The notes under the pieces: model-generated
Seen by the model: the letters and a program-made list of their open reading frames with translations, nothing else
The model's database searches: none
Told to the model about the DNA's origin: nothing
Position numbers and translations under genes: made by a program
NCBI GenBank assembly: GCA_021806005.1
Contig: JAJZDM010000029.1
Coordinates: forward strand, 1 to 36,872
DNA: 36,872 nucleotides
Direction: 5' to 3'
DNA from: Acidobacteriota bacterium
GTDB taxonomy: Bacteria; Acidobacteriota; Terriglobia; Terriglobales; Acidobacteriaceae
In this document: positions 17,761 through 26,606 of the stretch, piece by piece
How the letters are laid out: every line of letters starts with the position of its first letter
Position numbering within the stretch: position 1 is the first letter of the stretch

Positions 17761-19248
17761 ATGCCCGCCGCTCTTACCCTCTCGCCGGAAGTCCTTGCCA
17801 AGTACCAGCCCGTGATCGGCCTGGAGGTTCACGTCCAGCTTCTCACCCGGTCCAAGGCCTTCTGTGGTTGCCGGAACGAGTATGGCGGAGAGCCCAACAC
17901 CCACGTCTGCCCGGTCTGCCTTGGCCTGCCCGGAGCCCTGCCGGTGCTGAACCGGCAGGCCGTAGAGTTTGCTGTGCTGGCCGCCAAAGCCATCGGCTGC
18001 CAGATCCGTGAGACGAGCATCTTTGCGCGCAAGAACTACTTCTACCCTGATCTTCCCAAGGGTTACCAGATCTCGCAGTTCGACAAACCCATCGCCGAGC
18101 ACGGAGAGATTATCGTCTCTGACGCTGAGGGCAACCCCAAACCGATCGGCGTGACCCGGCTGCACATGGAAGAAGATGCCGGCAAGAGCCTGCACGACGG
18201 ATTTCCGGATTCTTCGTCGCGCAGCTACATCGACCTGAACCGCTGCGGCACGCCGCTGGTGGAGATCGTCTCCGAACCCGATCTCCGTAGTCCCGACGAG
18301 GCCTTCGAGTACCTTACGCGCCTCAAGGAGATTCTGCTCTACACCGGCATCTCGGATTGCAACATGGAAGAGGGCTCGCTGCGCTGCGACGCCAACGTCA
18401 GCGTGATGCTGAAGGGAGCCACGAAGTTCGGCTCCAAGGCCGAGGTCAAGAATGTGAATTCCTTCCGCTACATTCGCGCCGCTCTGGAGTATGAGATCGA
18501 GCGCCAGATCGGTGTGCTGGAGGAGGGTGGCCGCGTGGTGCAGGAGTCGCGCCTGTGGAACAACGCCGAGGGGCGCACTTACTCCATGCGCAGCAAGGAG
18601 CACGCCCACGACTACCGTTACTTCCCGGAGCCCGATCTTCCGCCGCTGGTGGTGGGCGCGGAGTGGCAGCGGCAGATTCTCTCCGCCATGCCGGAGCTTC
18701 CCGAAGCCCGACGCTCCCGGCTGGCCTCGGAGTTTGGCCTGAATGCGCAGGATGCGGCTACTCTGACTACGGACCGCGAGTTGGGGAACTTCTTTGAATC
18801 CGCGGCAAAGGCCGCAAAGTCGCCCAGGCGGGTAGCGGCCATCCTGCTCAGTGAGATCACCATGCGCCTGCGCGCGGCGGAGATCACGCTGGAGAAGAGC
18901 CCCATCTCGCTGGAGGGCCTGGTAGCCGCCGCCGATCTGGCCGAGTCCGGCGCCATCAGCAGCAAGCAGTTGAAGCAGTTGCTGGACACCTGTTTCAGCG
19001 AGGGCCGCGACTTCATCGCGATCTATGATCGCGACAAGCCGCAGCAGATCTCGGACGCCTCGGCGATCGAGTCCATGATTGATGAGGTGATTGCCGCGAA
19101 CCCTGCACAGGTGGCGCAGTTCAAAGCGGGCAAGCGCACCGTGGCCGCCTTTTTCATCGGGCAGGTGATGCGGTTGAGCAAGGGGCAGGCCAACCCGGCG
19201 CTGCTCAATGAGTTGGTGACAAAGAAGCTGGACGAAGCGGCGGTGTAG
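17761..19248 (+). CDS. gatB: Asp-tRNA(Asn)/Glu-tRNA(Gln) amidotransferase subunit B
   Basis: GatB is the tRNA-binding and kinase-like subunit of GatCAB, which converts mischarged Glu-tRNA(Gln) and/or Asp-tRNA(Asn) to the correct amide. The 495-residue product begins YQPVIGLEVHVQLLTRSKAFC, has the zinc-type cysteines (CGCRNEY and HVCPVCLGLPGALPVLN), the signature FARKNYFYPDLPKGYQISQFD, and DLNRCGTPLVEIVSEPD. The C-terminal YqeY-like tail (about 345-495) contacts the tRNA elbow. gatA and gatC are not in the window, so the complex is encoded at split loci. The start at 17761 matches the family; no ribosome-binding site is seen. Divergent from mfd across 152 bases. Confidence 0.97.
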   Translation: MPAALTLSPEVLAKYQPVIGLEVHVQLLTRSKAFCGCRNEYGGEPNTHVCPVCLGLPGALPVLNRQAVEFAVLAAKAIGCQIRETSIFARKNYFYPDLPKGYQISQFDKPIAEHGEIIVSDAEGNPKPIGVTRLHMEEDAGKSLHDGFPDSSSRSYIDLNRCGTPLVEIVSEPDLRSPDEAFEYLTRLKEILLYTGISDCNMEEGSLRCDANVSVMLKGATKFGSKAEVKNVNSFRYIRAALEYEIERQIGVLEEGGRVVQESRLWNNAEGRTYSMRSKEHAHDYRYFPEPDLPPLVVGAEWQRQILSAMPELPEARRSRLASEFGLNAQDAATLTTDRELGNFFESAAKAAKSPRRVAAILLSEITMRLRAAEITLEKSPISLEGLVAAADLAESGAISSKQLKQLLDTCFSEGRDFIAIYDRDKPQQISDASAIESMIDEVIAANPAQVAQFKAGKRTVAAFFIGQVMRLSKGQANPALLNELVTKKLDEAAV

Positions 19249-19342
19249 GAACCGCTGCCATCCCTGGCATGCAAAGCGCACCCGTCCGCTCGTTACCGGG
19301 GCCCGGACCCTGCTCCTTTGGCTGCTTTGTGCAGCTCAACCT

Positions 19343-21013
19343 CTATTGTTCGGCGCCTGCGGCCTGAGCCCGGCTATCGGCTGTCCCGGGCTGATCGGTG
19401 CGTGCAAACTCGCTTCCTTCCCTGCGCTGCGTTAGCGGCAGATTCGGGGCATAGGTGCGATAGACACTGATGTGAAAGCAGGCCTGATGAAACTCTTCTT
19501 CCACATCCAGCTTGCCCTGTTCCATCAGGGGCCGCAGATAGAGCCGCATCCAGGCTACCTCCGCCCGGTTCATCCCATGCTTGCCAAAGTCCATGGCCTC
19601 GCCGGTCAGATGGGGTGAGGCGAGATCGCCCTCCGTTCCCGCGGCGTTGCCGTTCACCCGGCGCAGCCGCAACTGGTAGGCCACCGTCCGTACGGCCGAG
19701 TTCACCTGCAGCGGTTGATGAAACCGGGCATAGTAGGCGCGTGCGATGTTGGCAGCAAACATCACCGTCCACGGCCGCGCGCAGCGCCGGTCGTCTTCCA
19801 GTTCAGGATTCAAACGCAGCGCGGCGCTCTCGGGGAAGTCCACCAGCAGATGTTCGGAGCGCATCTGGCGCAGTTCGCTATCGTCCGCGATGCGGTTCAG
19901 GCCCTCTGCATTGGCTACCAGGTTCTGATGCTGCAAAATCTCACGCGAACCACGCAGGGGCGGGGTTGCCACCAAGCGTCCTCTGCGGTACAGCACGGGC
20001 GTGTCGATGGGCGGAAGCAGGGGTTGGAGGACGGCCTGTCCTGCGGACTGGGCGGGCTCCGCATGATGCGGGGCGGCCGAGGCCCCCGGAGACGGATTGC
20101 GTCCTGAGAGGGCCGGCCGCGTGGCCTCTGCCGTGGGCGCAGCCGCTCGCTCTGGTACCGATGGCAACCCTGTCTCCGGCAGTTGGGTCAGGCTCACATC
20201 CTCGTCGGGATGGGATACTCCCGTCGCATAGGCTCGGGTCGGAAGGTCGCCGTCCAGGGCGCTGCTCTGGGTGGAGCCAGCGTCGGGGTTCGACCGTGCA
20301 CCGGCTGCGCGCATAAAGTCATCCACCGTCACAGCTCCCCCGCTGGCTGGCGGGTCAGATGGCTGGGCCATGGTGGCCACCGTTGCTGCAGGCAGTGGCG
20401 CCGATCCCCGCGCATTGCGCATTCCCGCCTCGGCGAGGACCTCCGGCTGGCTGCTCGTGCGCTCCGGCCTCCGGTGTTTGTGGTGCAACCTTGCCCGGCG
20501 CATCGCCGGGGCGCGTTGCGGCCCTCCAGCGATGGGCTTGGGGCCGTGTCTGGGGTTGTGTTTGAGGTTGCGCTTGAGGCTGGAGTGGGCCATGCGGATA
20601 CCTCTGGCCTGCGTCTGCTGGCGGGCGGAAGGGCTCTGGGGCTGATTCATTCCGGCTGGCTCCAGCCGTGCGGTGCGATCACGCCCAGCTACCGGCCGGT
20701 AGGAGGCCTCTTTGCGGGATGCCACTGCAGGCGTTGCGCGGTGAGTCCCTGTACGAGCGCCGGCGGGGCGCTCTGCGCCTCTGGCCGCCACCGTTCTGGT
20801 TGCTGTCCTGCCTGCGTGGTGTACTACGCGGTGGTGGACGTGCGGCGTTGCGTACTCGACCGTGCGCGCGGAGGCTCCTGCGGACACCATCATCGCGCAC
20901 GCCAACATCGCACACACCAGGCCCGGCACGGAGGTGAGTGCCCGCGCGCGGGGCATCTTCCTCTTCGCGCGGGTGCCCTCTACTCGTGGAGCTTGGCCCA
21001 ACTGCGTCATCAT
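19343..21013 (-). CDS. DUF5715-type exported protein with M15-peptidase-like motifs
   Basis: A 556-residue protein with an N-terminal basic region and hydrophobic segment (about 26-48), so exported or membrane-anchored. Residues 50-330 are low complexity, rich in His, Arg, Ala and Pro. The conserved C-terminal part (about 350-530) looks like the DUF5715 domain of acidobacteria: LLVDFPESAALRLNPELEDDRR, then N-S-A-V-R-T with Arg442, S466-P-H468-L-T-G471-E-A473-M-D475, and EEFH (506-509) with CFHISVY. The SxHxxGxAxD pattern and ExFH resemble the zinc and catalytic motifs of M15 D,D-peptidases (VanX/VanY type), suggesting a role in peptidoglycan. This is inference. The start is the first of two ATGs (21013), 7 bases after TAAAAT, with no ribosome-binding site. 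Confidence 0.8.
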   Translation of the reverse strand: MMTQLGQAPRVEGTRAKRKMPRARALTSVPGLVCAMLACAMMVSAGASARTVEYATPHVHHRVVHHAGRTATRTVAARGAERPAGARTGTHRATPAVASRKEASYRPVAGRDRTARLEPAGMNQPQSPSARQQTQARGIRMAHSSLKRNLKHNPRHGPKPIAGGPQRAPAMRRARLHHKHRRPERTSSQPEVLAEAGMRNARGSAPLPAATVATMAQPSDPPASGGAVTVDDFMRAAGARSNPDAGSTQSSALDGDLPTRAYATGVSHPDEDVSLTQLPETGLPSVPERAAAPTAEATRPALSGRNPSPGASAAPHHAEPAQSAGQAVLQPLLPPIDTPVLYRRGRLVATPPLRGSREILQHQNLVANAEGLNRIADDSELRQMRSEHLLVDFPESAALRLNPELEDDRRCARPWTVMFAANIARAYYARFHQPLQVNSAVRTVAYQLRLRRVNGNAAGTEGDLASPHLTGEAMDFGKHGMNRAEVAWMRLYLRPLMEQGKLDVEEEFHQACFHISVYRTYAPNLPLTQRREGSEFARTDQPGTADSRAQAAGAEQ

Positions 21014-21020
21014 TGTCCAG

Positions 21021-21026
21021 ATTTTA
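21021..21026 (-). promoter_or_regulatory. -10 box of the DUF5715 gene, probably leaderless
   Basis: TAAAAT on the minus strand (within TTATAAAATC) is followed by exactly 7 bases and then ATG, the same spacing as at gatB. No -35 box or ribosome-binding site is evident. Confidence 0.5.
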
Positions 21027-21241
21027 TAAGGGTGGCCGCGGGGCCGCCGAGCTTTTTCAGAATATCGCCTTCCCATCGATCCGCGGGAGTGCACATAGAG
21101 ATGCCTGATCTCGAAATGAGACACTGCGAACGAGTCGGAAGAATTCGATCCGGTCTTTGCCTGGTTCCGGTTTCGGGGGGTGCGAGCTATCCGCCTGGCT
21201 GGCCCATCTCCAACCCCGCCCGGCCACAGGCCGCCGAAGTT

Positions 21242-22846
21242 TCAGTAGGCGCGCGGATACATCCGTGACATGCGGTCATGCCAGCCCAGGCTGTCATGGT
21301 CCAGCAGCATCCACACCAGGCCCAGACCGAGCGGACACGCCGCCAGCGCGGTCGAGATCAGCCTGCGGCGTATTGCCCGGCGCGACGGATTTCTCTCCTG
21401 AAAGGTGCAGAAGGCCACGCGCGCTACGCGCATTCCCGGCGTCGCCTCATTCAGGGTGAAGAACAACATCTGATAGAGCAGCGCAAAGACGACAAAGGCC
21501 GCTGCCGCCGAGCCGCCCAGCAAAGCCCCTGGCGCATGCTGCAGCCTGCTTCCGGCGAGCCTCACCGCCAGCGTAGAAGACGCCGCGAGGCCCGCGGCAA
21601 CGCAGGCCAGGTCCACGGCGGCGGACAGGAACCGGCGCCGCACCGGGGCAGCGTACATTGGCTGGTCGGGATGGAGTTGCTCCTCCATCGCCGCGGAGAT
21701 CACCACCCGGGTCTCGGCCGCTGGTCCTGCGCCCAATACCATTCCCTGCCACACTGGAGCATCCGCCAGCGGCCGTTCCGGTCCGGCGGGCTCCGGCTCA
21801 GTAGAGATCTGTTCGGGCTCAACCTCGAAGATGCGCAGCTGCGAGGTCGGCATGCCTTCGGCACGCGGCGCCTCATCCTCGCTCGGCAGAAGATCCTGGT
21901 GCGGAACGGAGTCGGCGCGCAAGGGTCCCTCCGCCAGCCGCGGACGGGCTTTGCGGGAGGCCACCAGTTCACGTGGAAACTCGATGATGTTGGTCGGAAT
22001 CGGCTGCGGCTCCAGCAGGATGTCGTTGAACTCCGGAGCACGGCGAAACTCAATCTCTTCATCGAGTTCAGCCAGTTCGTCGGCGGCCACTGGCCACTGC
22101 GGTGAAGGCTGGCAACGGGTCTGGGCAGGCAGGGCAAGCTCTACTTCGTCGTGCAGGCGCACCTGCAGGTGCGCTGCGGTGAATCGGGCCAGGGGGCCGG
22201 CTGCGGGGGCAAAGTCAAAGTCCACCTGGGCCTCCGGCAGAGGCGAGGACTGGATCCGATCGCCGGCTGACGGAAGTTCTCTCTCGCCGGGAGCCTCTAC
22301 GCACTGACGCTGCGGTACCTCGGCGGGCCGGGTTAAAGGCTCCTGGGGCTGCAAAAGGTTCTCCCCGGGCTGCGTCTGGGCGAACAACTCCGCTGGGCCG
22401 GCCTGCGCTGCGGGGCGGTCCCATTGCCCGATCTCGTTCAGCAGTTGGCGCTGCGCCTCGGCCACAGCCTTGGCACTGCGAGCCGCCACCTCCACCTGGG
22501 CCTGGGCCTGCTCTACGGCGCGCTCGGCCTCACGGGCCAGAAACTCGCGATAGCTCTCGCTCTTCCGATACCTTGCCGCAACCGCCTCACGTACCCGCGC
22601 AACATCCGGATGAAGCTCGACATGCGCCGCGCTGCGGCCTGCAAGCGGTGTGGTTTCGGCGGGCGTCTGTCGACTCTCCACGGCCGATCTGCGGTTGCGA
22701 TGCGCCGCCAGGCGTTCCGCGGCGAGTTGCTTCAAGGCGCTGCGGCTCTCCGACCCGGATGGCAGGTAGCCTTCGGATGGATCTTCGCGTTGCGCTGCGC
22801 TGCTCATCTTTCTCAATTTCCTCTGTTCTTCTGTCCAAAACCCCAT
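21242..22846 (-). CDS. RDD-domain membrane protein with long N-terminal region
   Basis: A protein of up to 534 residues. The C-terminal RDD domain (about 397-534) begins MYAAPVRRRFLSAAVDLA and ends DHDSLGWHDRMSRMYPRAY, with hydrophobic segments near 405-428, 440-468 and 495-517. The R/D residues that name the family are at RRR, VD and HDR. The N-terminal part has a predicted helical or coiled region rich in Ala/Glu/Gln (80-140), a long Pro/Glu-rich linker, and a short conserved-looking patch NIIEFPRELVASRKARPRL (286-304). RDD proteins are membrane proteins of poorly known role. The start is unclear: ATG 22846 lacks a ribosome-binding site, while ATG 22807 (MSSAAQ) is preceded by GAGGAAATTGAGAAAG and may be correct. 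Divergent from lptD. Confidence 0.82.
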   Translation of the reverse strand: MGFWTEEQRKLRKMSSAAQREDPSEGYLPSGSESRSALKQLAAERLAAHRNRRSAVESRQTPAETTPLAGRSAAHVELHPDVARVREAVAARYRKSESYREFLAREAERAVEQAQAQVEVAARSAKAVAEAQRQLLNEIGQWDRPAAQAGPAELFAQTQPGENLLQPQEPLTRPAEVPQRQCVEAPGERELPSAGDRIQSSPLPEAQVDFDFAPAAGPLARFTAAHLQVRLHDEVELALPAQTRCQPSPQWPVAADELAELDEEIEFRRAPEFNDILLEPQPIPTNIIEFPRELVASRKARPRLAEGPLRADSVPHQDLLPSEDEAPRAEGMPTSQLRIFEVEPEQISTEPEPAGPERPLADAPVWQGMVLGAGPAAETRVVISAAMEEQLHPDQPMYAAPVRRRFLSAAVDLACVAAGLAASSTLAVRLAGSRLQHAPGALLGGSAAAAFVVFALLYQMLFFTLNEATPGMRVARVAFCTFQERNPSRRAIRRRLISTALAACPLGLGLVWMLLDHDSLGWHDRMSRMYPRAY

Positions 22847-22883
22847 CTGCCCGGGCGTAGGCTGGTGGAGCCGGAGAATCGTC

Positions 22884-22889
22884 TAATCT
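22884..22889 (+). promoter_or_regulatory. -10 box candidate of lptD
   Basis: TAATCT is followed by 7 bases (GGGAGTA) and the GTG start of lptD. GGGAG is too close to the GTG (2 bases) to be an ordinary ribosome-binding site. Confidence 0.35.
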
Positions 22890-22896
22890 GGGAGTA

Positions 22897-25860
22897 GTGG
22901 AAGGTTTGATCCAATCTCTCAGACAAAGAACCCCGGAGGGTCAGGCCGAAACCTGGAGCCTCTGCGGCTTCACCCGGTCGCGCCTTTGTGGGTCTGGACG
23001 GGCCATCCGTCTCATTCCTCTTCTCATAACTACCACCCTCCTCGCCGCAGGTCATCCACATCTCGATGCACAGGCCGTAACGCCCAAGGAACTCCCTGCG
23101 GCTTCCGTATCAAATCAGGACGCGGTCCACACAGCTTCTCCCTCCGTTCAGGATGGGCAGAGCGGCAGCCCGGCCGGGGATGAGATCCCGGATCTGGCCA
23201 GCATCCCGCACGCCTCACCGCTGCCGAGCGGCCAGGCGCCGCGGACCGCGGTCGTCGAGGCGGACAAGGAGACCCGCCATGGCAGCATCTTCGATGCCTC
23301 CGGGCACGCCAAACTGACCTATGGCGACCATGTGCTGCGCGCCGACACGCTCGCCTGGGATCAGGCCACCGATATCGTGACCGCAACCGGCCATGTTGAG
23401 CTCAGCGGCGGAGTCAACAACGAGCATATCCGGGCCACGCACGGCAACTACAACCTGGGTACCCAGACCGGCAGTTTTTATGATGTCCACGGCTCCGTTG
23501 GCCTGTTTCGCTCTGCCAGCACGCAGACCGTGTCCACCAACGCGGGCATCGCCACGGCCAACGCCTCCCATGAGCATGGGTACCAGAACTCCAACCCCTT
23601 CGTCTTTCAGGGCCGGCTGGTGGTCAAGACCAGCCCCACCGCGTACACCATCTACAACGGCTCAGTGACCACCTGCCTGCTGCCGGACCCGGACTGGCAG
23701 CTCTTCTCCGGCAAGATTGCTGTGGACAGCGCACCGGGCGGAAAGGCCAGCGCCGCAGCCTCCACCTTCAAGCTCATCGGCCTGCCCCTGCTGTTTCTGC
23801 CCTATGTCACTCATCCGGTGGATGCTTCGCAGCGCCAGTCGGGCGTGCTGATTCCGGAGTTTGGATACTCCAGCGCCAGCAAGAACACTGGCTCCCAAGG
23901 TCTGACCCTGGGCGACCAGTACTACCAGGTGCTGGGCAACTCCGCCGATCTCACACTGGGCTTGCTGTATTACTCGCTGCGCGGCTGGTCAGAGAATGGG
24001 GCCTTCCGCTACAAGGGCATGGGCCAGAACTTCTTCACCACGCACTTTACCGCCCTGCAGGACCGCGGCTTCTACGCACCCGGAGTCAACGCCGCCGGTC
24101 AGACCGTTGAGGTCTACAACAACCAGGGTGGCGTGGATATCGTCGCCAGCTTCCGCCGCGATCTCTCGTCCAGCCTGCGCGCCGTCGGCGATGCCGAGTA
24201 TCTCAGTTCGTTCATCTATCGCGAGGCTTTTGCGGAGAACTTCAATCAGGCTGTCAGCACGGACATCACCTCTGTGTTGTATCTCATCGATCAGAAGAAT
24301 GGCTTCTCCTACGATGCGCGCTTTGACCGCTACCAAGGTCTCAAGATCGTGCCCACAGACTTCAGCCCCAGCGAGGAGGTGAAGATCTATCACGTTCCCT
24401 CGCTGGATCTGACCGGGCTTGATCGTCCCATTGCCGGCACGCCGTTGTTGTGGAGCTTTACGGGCAGCGCCGCCGGCCTGAAGCGCGTCGATCCAAACTT
24501 CACCACCTCCGGGCTGACCTGGCGTATGGACTTGCGCCCCGAACTCTCCCTGCCGCTGCGTTTTGACGGCTGGCACATGCTGGCCAACGCGGCTGTGCGC
24601 GAGACCCTCTACAGCAACTCCCAGCAGCCCATCCAGAGCAGCGGCAGCAGTTCCACCACCACCAGTAGCACCACCGTCGGAACCGGCACTCCGCTCGTCG
24701 AACTTAACTCGCCGCTGAACCGCGCCGACGCCGACCTCAGCGTCGACCTTCGTCCCCCTGTCCTGGAGCGCACCTTCACGGTTCCGCAGCGCTGGCGCCG
24801 GTTCCTTGGTGACCAGGTCCGCCACACGATCGAGCCCGAGATCGTCTACCGCAGTACCAGCGGCATCGACAACTTCCGCTCCGTGCTGCGTTTTGATGGC
24901 GTCGATCTGGACAGTGATACCAACGAGATACAGTACGGCTTTACCCAGCACCTCTACTTCCGTCCCCACGCCAGGCCGCCAGCCAAGCCAAAGCCCGGCT
25001 GCCCGGCGACGCCTGTTGCTGCCGCTGCCGGCCAGACCCAGGCCCTGCCGGCCGCCGACACCGATGACTTGACCCCCGACTCGCACTTCGGCGAAGACGC
25101 CAACGGAATCACCAGCGCTGACGCGAACGCACCTGGCGAGCCTCTGCGCACCCATCCACGCAAGCCTGACCCCTGCGCTGCGGCTTCCGCCTTGCCGGCG
25201 CAGAGGGAGTGGTTCAGTTGGCTTCTGGCCCAGAAGTACTTCTTCGATCCCACCTTCGGCGATGCGCTGCTCAATGGCAAGCGCAATATCTTTGACACCA
25301 CGCTGAACCTCTCCGGCGTCGCCTTCCTCACCCAGTTGCGCAATCTTTCGCCCATCATCAGCCGCATGCGCTTCCGCACCTCCGGCCACGCCGACATCGC
25401 CTGGGACCTCGACTACGACCCCGTCGTGAAGCGGTTCACCGGCTCCAATACCTACCTGGATCTGCATGAGAACCGTGTCTTCGGCGGCTTCTCCTACTCC
25501 CGTCTGGATGCCCCCGGCAAGACCTACTCGGAGGTCATCAACTACGCCAACTATGTCGTCACCGGCCTCACGAGTTCGCCGACCTCCGACTTCTCGCAGA
25601 TGCGCGCACTCTTCGGCTACGGCAAACCCAGCGAGGCTGGATTTTCAGGGGCGGCCTCGGCCGGGCTCGATCTGAACCTGGGCCTTCCGCAGTACATCAC
25701 CCTGCAAGCGAACTACAACTGGAACTGCTGCGGCCTTGCCATCGAGTACCGCAGATACGAACTCGGCACCATTCGTAACGAGAACGCTTACAGCTTCAAC
25801 TTCACCCTGGCCAACATCGGCTCTGCCGGGAACCTGCGCCGCGCCGAGAGCCTGTTTTAG
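22897..25860 (+). CDS. lptD: LPS-assembly outer-membrane protein LptD
   Basis: LptD forms the outer-membrane barrel that, with lipoprotein LptE, inserts LPS into the outer leaflet. The 987-residue product has a signal peptide (hydrophobic core about 37-52, cleavage probably after LDAQA at 60), an OstA/LptA-like jellyroll (about 120-235, GHAKLTYGDHVLRADTLAWD), and a C-terminal beta-barrel (about 310-987) with GLPLLFLPYVTHPVD at its start and the paired cysteines NWNCCGLAIEYRRYE near the end. Mature cysteines are 260, 702, 760, 944 and 945. Cys702 and Cys760 flank a Pro/Ala/Asp-rich insert (about 690-770) within the barrel. The GTG at 22897 gives a long 35-residue pre-signal region, so a later start is possible. 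Divergent from the RDD gene. Confidence 0.93.
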   Translation: MEGLIQSLRQRTPEGQAETWSLCGFTRSRLCGSGRAIRLIPLLITTTLLAAGHPHLDAQAVTPKELPAASVSNQDAVHTASPSVQDGQSGSPAGDEIPDLASIPHASPLPSGQAPRTAVVEADKETRHGSIFDASGHAKLTYGDHVLRADTLAWDQATDIVTATGHVELSGGVNNEHIRATHGNYNLGTQTGSFYDVHGSVGLFRSASTQTVSTNAGIATANASHEHGYQNSNPFVFQGRLVVKTSPTAYTIYNGSVTTCLLPDPDWQLFSGKIAVDSAPGGKASAAASTFKLIGLPLLFLPYVTHPVDASQRQSGVLIPEFGYSSASKNTGSQGLTLGDQYYQVLGNSADLTLGLLYYSLRGWSENGAFRYKGMGQNFFTTHFTALQDRGFYAPGVNAAGQTVEVYNNQGGVDIVASFRRDLSSSLRAVGDAEYLSSFIYREAFAENFNQAVSTDITSVLYLIDQKNGFSYDARFDRYQGLKIVPTDFSPSEEVKIYHVPSLDLTGLDRPIAGTPLLWSFTGSAAGLKRVDPNFTTSGLTWRMDLRPELSLPLRFDGWHMLANAAVRETLYSNSQQPIQSSGSSSTTTSSTTVGTGTPLVELNSPLNRADADLSVDLRPPVLERTFTVPQRWRRFLGDQVRHTIEPEIVYRSTSGIDNFRSVLRFDGVDLDSDTNEIQYGFTQHLYFRPHARPPAKPKPGCPATPVAAAAGQTQALPAADTDDLTPDSHFGEDANGITSADANAPGEPLRTHPRKPDPCAAASALPAQREWFSWLLAQKYFFDPTFGDALLNGKRNIFDTTLNLSGVAFLTQLRNLSPIISRMRFRTSGHADIAWDLDYDPVVKRFTGSNTYLDLHENRVFGGFSYSRLDAPGKTYSEVINYANYVVTGLTSSPTSDFSQMRALFGYGKPSEAGFSGAASAGLDLNLGLPQYITLQANYNWNCCGLAIEYRRYELGTIRNENAYSFNFTLANIGSAGNLRRAESLF

Positions 25861-25903
25861 CGCCGTTCTACGGCGGGCGGACGCCTGGAAACGGCGTGCC
25901 ACG

Positions 25904-25928
25904 GCGGCTTCCTCGGAGAGGAGGCCGC
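25904..25928. terminator. Hairpin between lptD and the CBS gene
   Basis: GCGGCTTCCTC and GAGGAGGCCGC pair over 11 bp (one G-U) with a GGA loop. It lies between the convergent lptD and CBS-domain genes, about 44 bases past each stop. There is no immediate U tract, so it is a terminator or mRNA-end stabiliser. Confidence 0.5.
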
Positions 25929-25971
25929 GTCGGCCCTGATGGTTTTCCCGTGCAGTCTCAGGACGGTGGGG

Positions 25972-26424
25972 CTATCCCGGATAGCCGCCGGTGATGTACC
26001 CTTCCAAGGTCTCAATGGCGCGCTGCTGGTCGCTGATGACCCACTTCACGAGATCGCCGATGGAGACGATGCCAACCACCTTGTCTCCATCCAGCACGGG
26101 CAGGTGGCGGAAGCGTCCCTCGGTCATCAGGTTCATGCAATCCCCGACGGTGTGCTGCGGGGTGACGGAGACCACATGGCGGGTCATGATCTCGGAGACT
26201 TTGGTGTCGCTGGAGGCGTGACCGCGCAGGATTCCCTTGCGCGCGTAGTCGCGCTCGGAGAAGATGCCCACCAGCCTGTCTCCAGCGATCACCATGAGCG
26301 CTCCGATGTCGTACTCCGCCATGAGAAACAGCGCGTCGCGAACCATCTGGTCGGGCTCGATGAGCAGAACCTTGTTGAAAATTTTGTGCTTGAGTACCTG
26401 ATTTACTGTGCCGGTCATCTTCAT
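25972..26424 (-). CDS. Tandem CBS-domain protein
   Basis: A 150-residue protein made almost only of two CBS motifs: about 14-65 (VLLIEPDQMVRDALFLMAEYDIGALMVI...LVGIFSERDYARK) and about 78-132 (IMTRHVVSVTPQHTVGDCMNLMTEGRFRHLPVLDGDKVVGIVSIGDLVKWV). CBS pairs bind adenine nucleotides (AMP, ATP, SAM) and regulate partner proteins in the cytosol. No effector domain is fused and no obvious partner is adjacent. The start at 26424 is chosen because AGGAGG lies 5 bases upstream; the frame continues another 31 codons without support. It is divergent from the DsbA-like gene. Confidence 0.92.
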   Translation of the reverse strand: MKMTGTVNQVLKHKIFNKVLLIEPDQMVRDALFLMAEYDIGALMVIAGDRLVGIFSERDYARKGILRGHASSDTKVSEIMTRHVVSVTPQHTVGDCMNLMTEGRFRHLPVLDGDKVVGIVSIGDLVKWVISDQQRAIETLEGYITGGYPG

Positions 26425-26606
26425 GAGGTCCTCCTGAAGGCTATCGTCCAGGGGTGTTCTGGCGATCGCCTGTCTCCCGGATTGTGCGGAGGCAACGGAG
26501 TATACGGCCGGGGGCATAGCCTTGTCCTGCCGGCCAGCAAAGAATCTTCCGAGTGCTCTCCGCCCGGGTATACCAGTGCCGGGGAAGATGCTCTAATGGA
26601 AGGATT

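Noticed and set aside
23989-25467. 492-codon minus-strand frame opposite lptD
   Set aside because: Antisense shadow of lptD; composition is the mirror of the barrel coding sequence.
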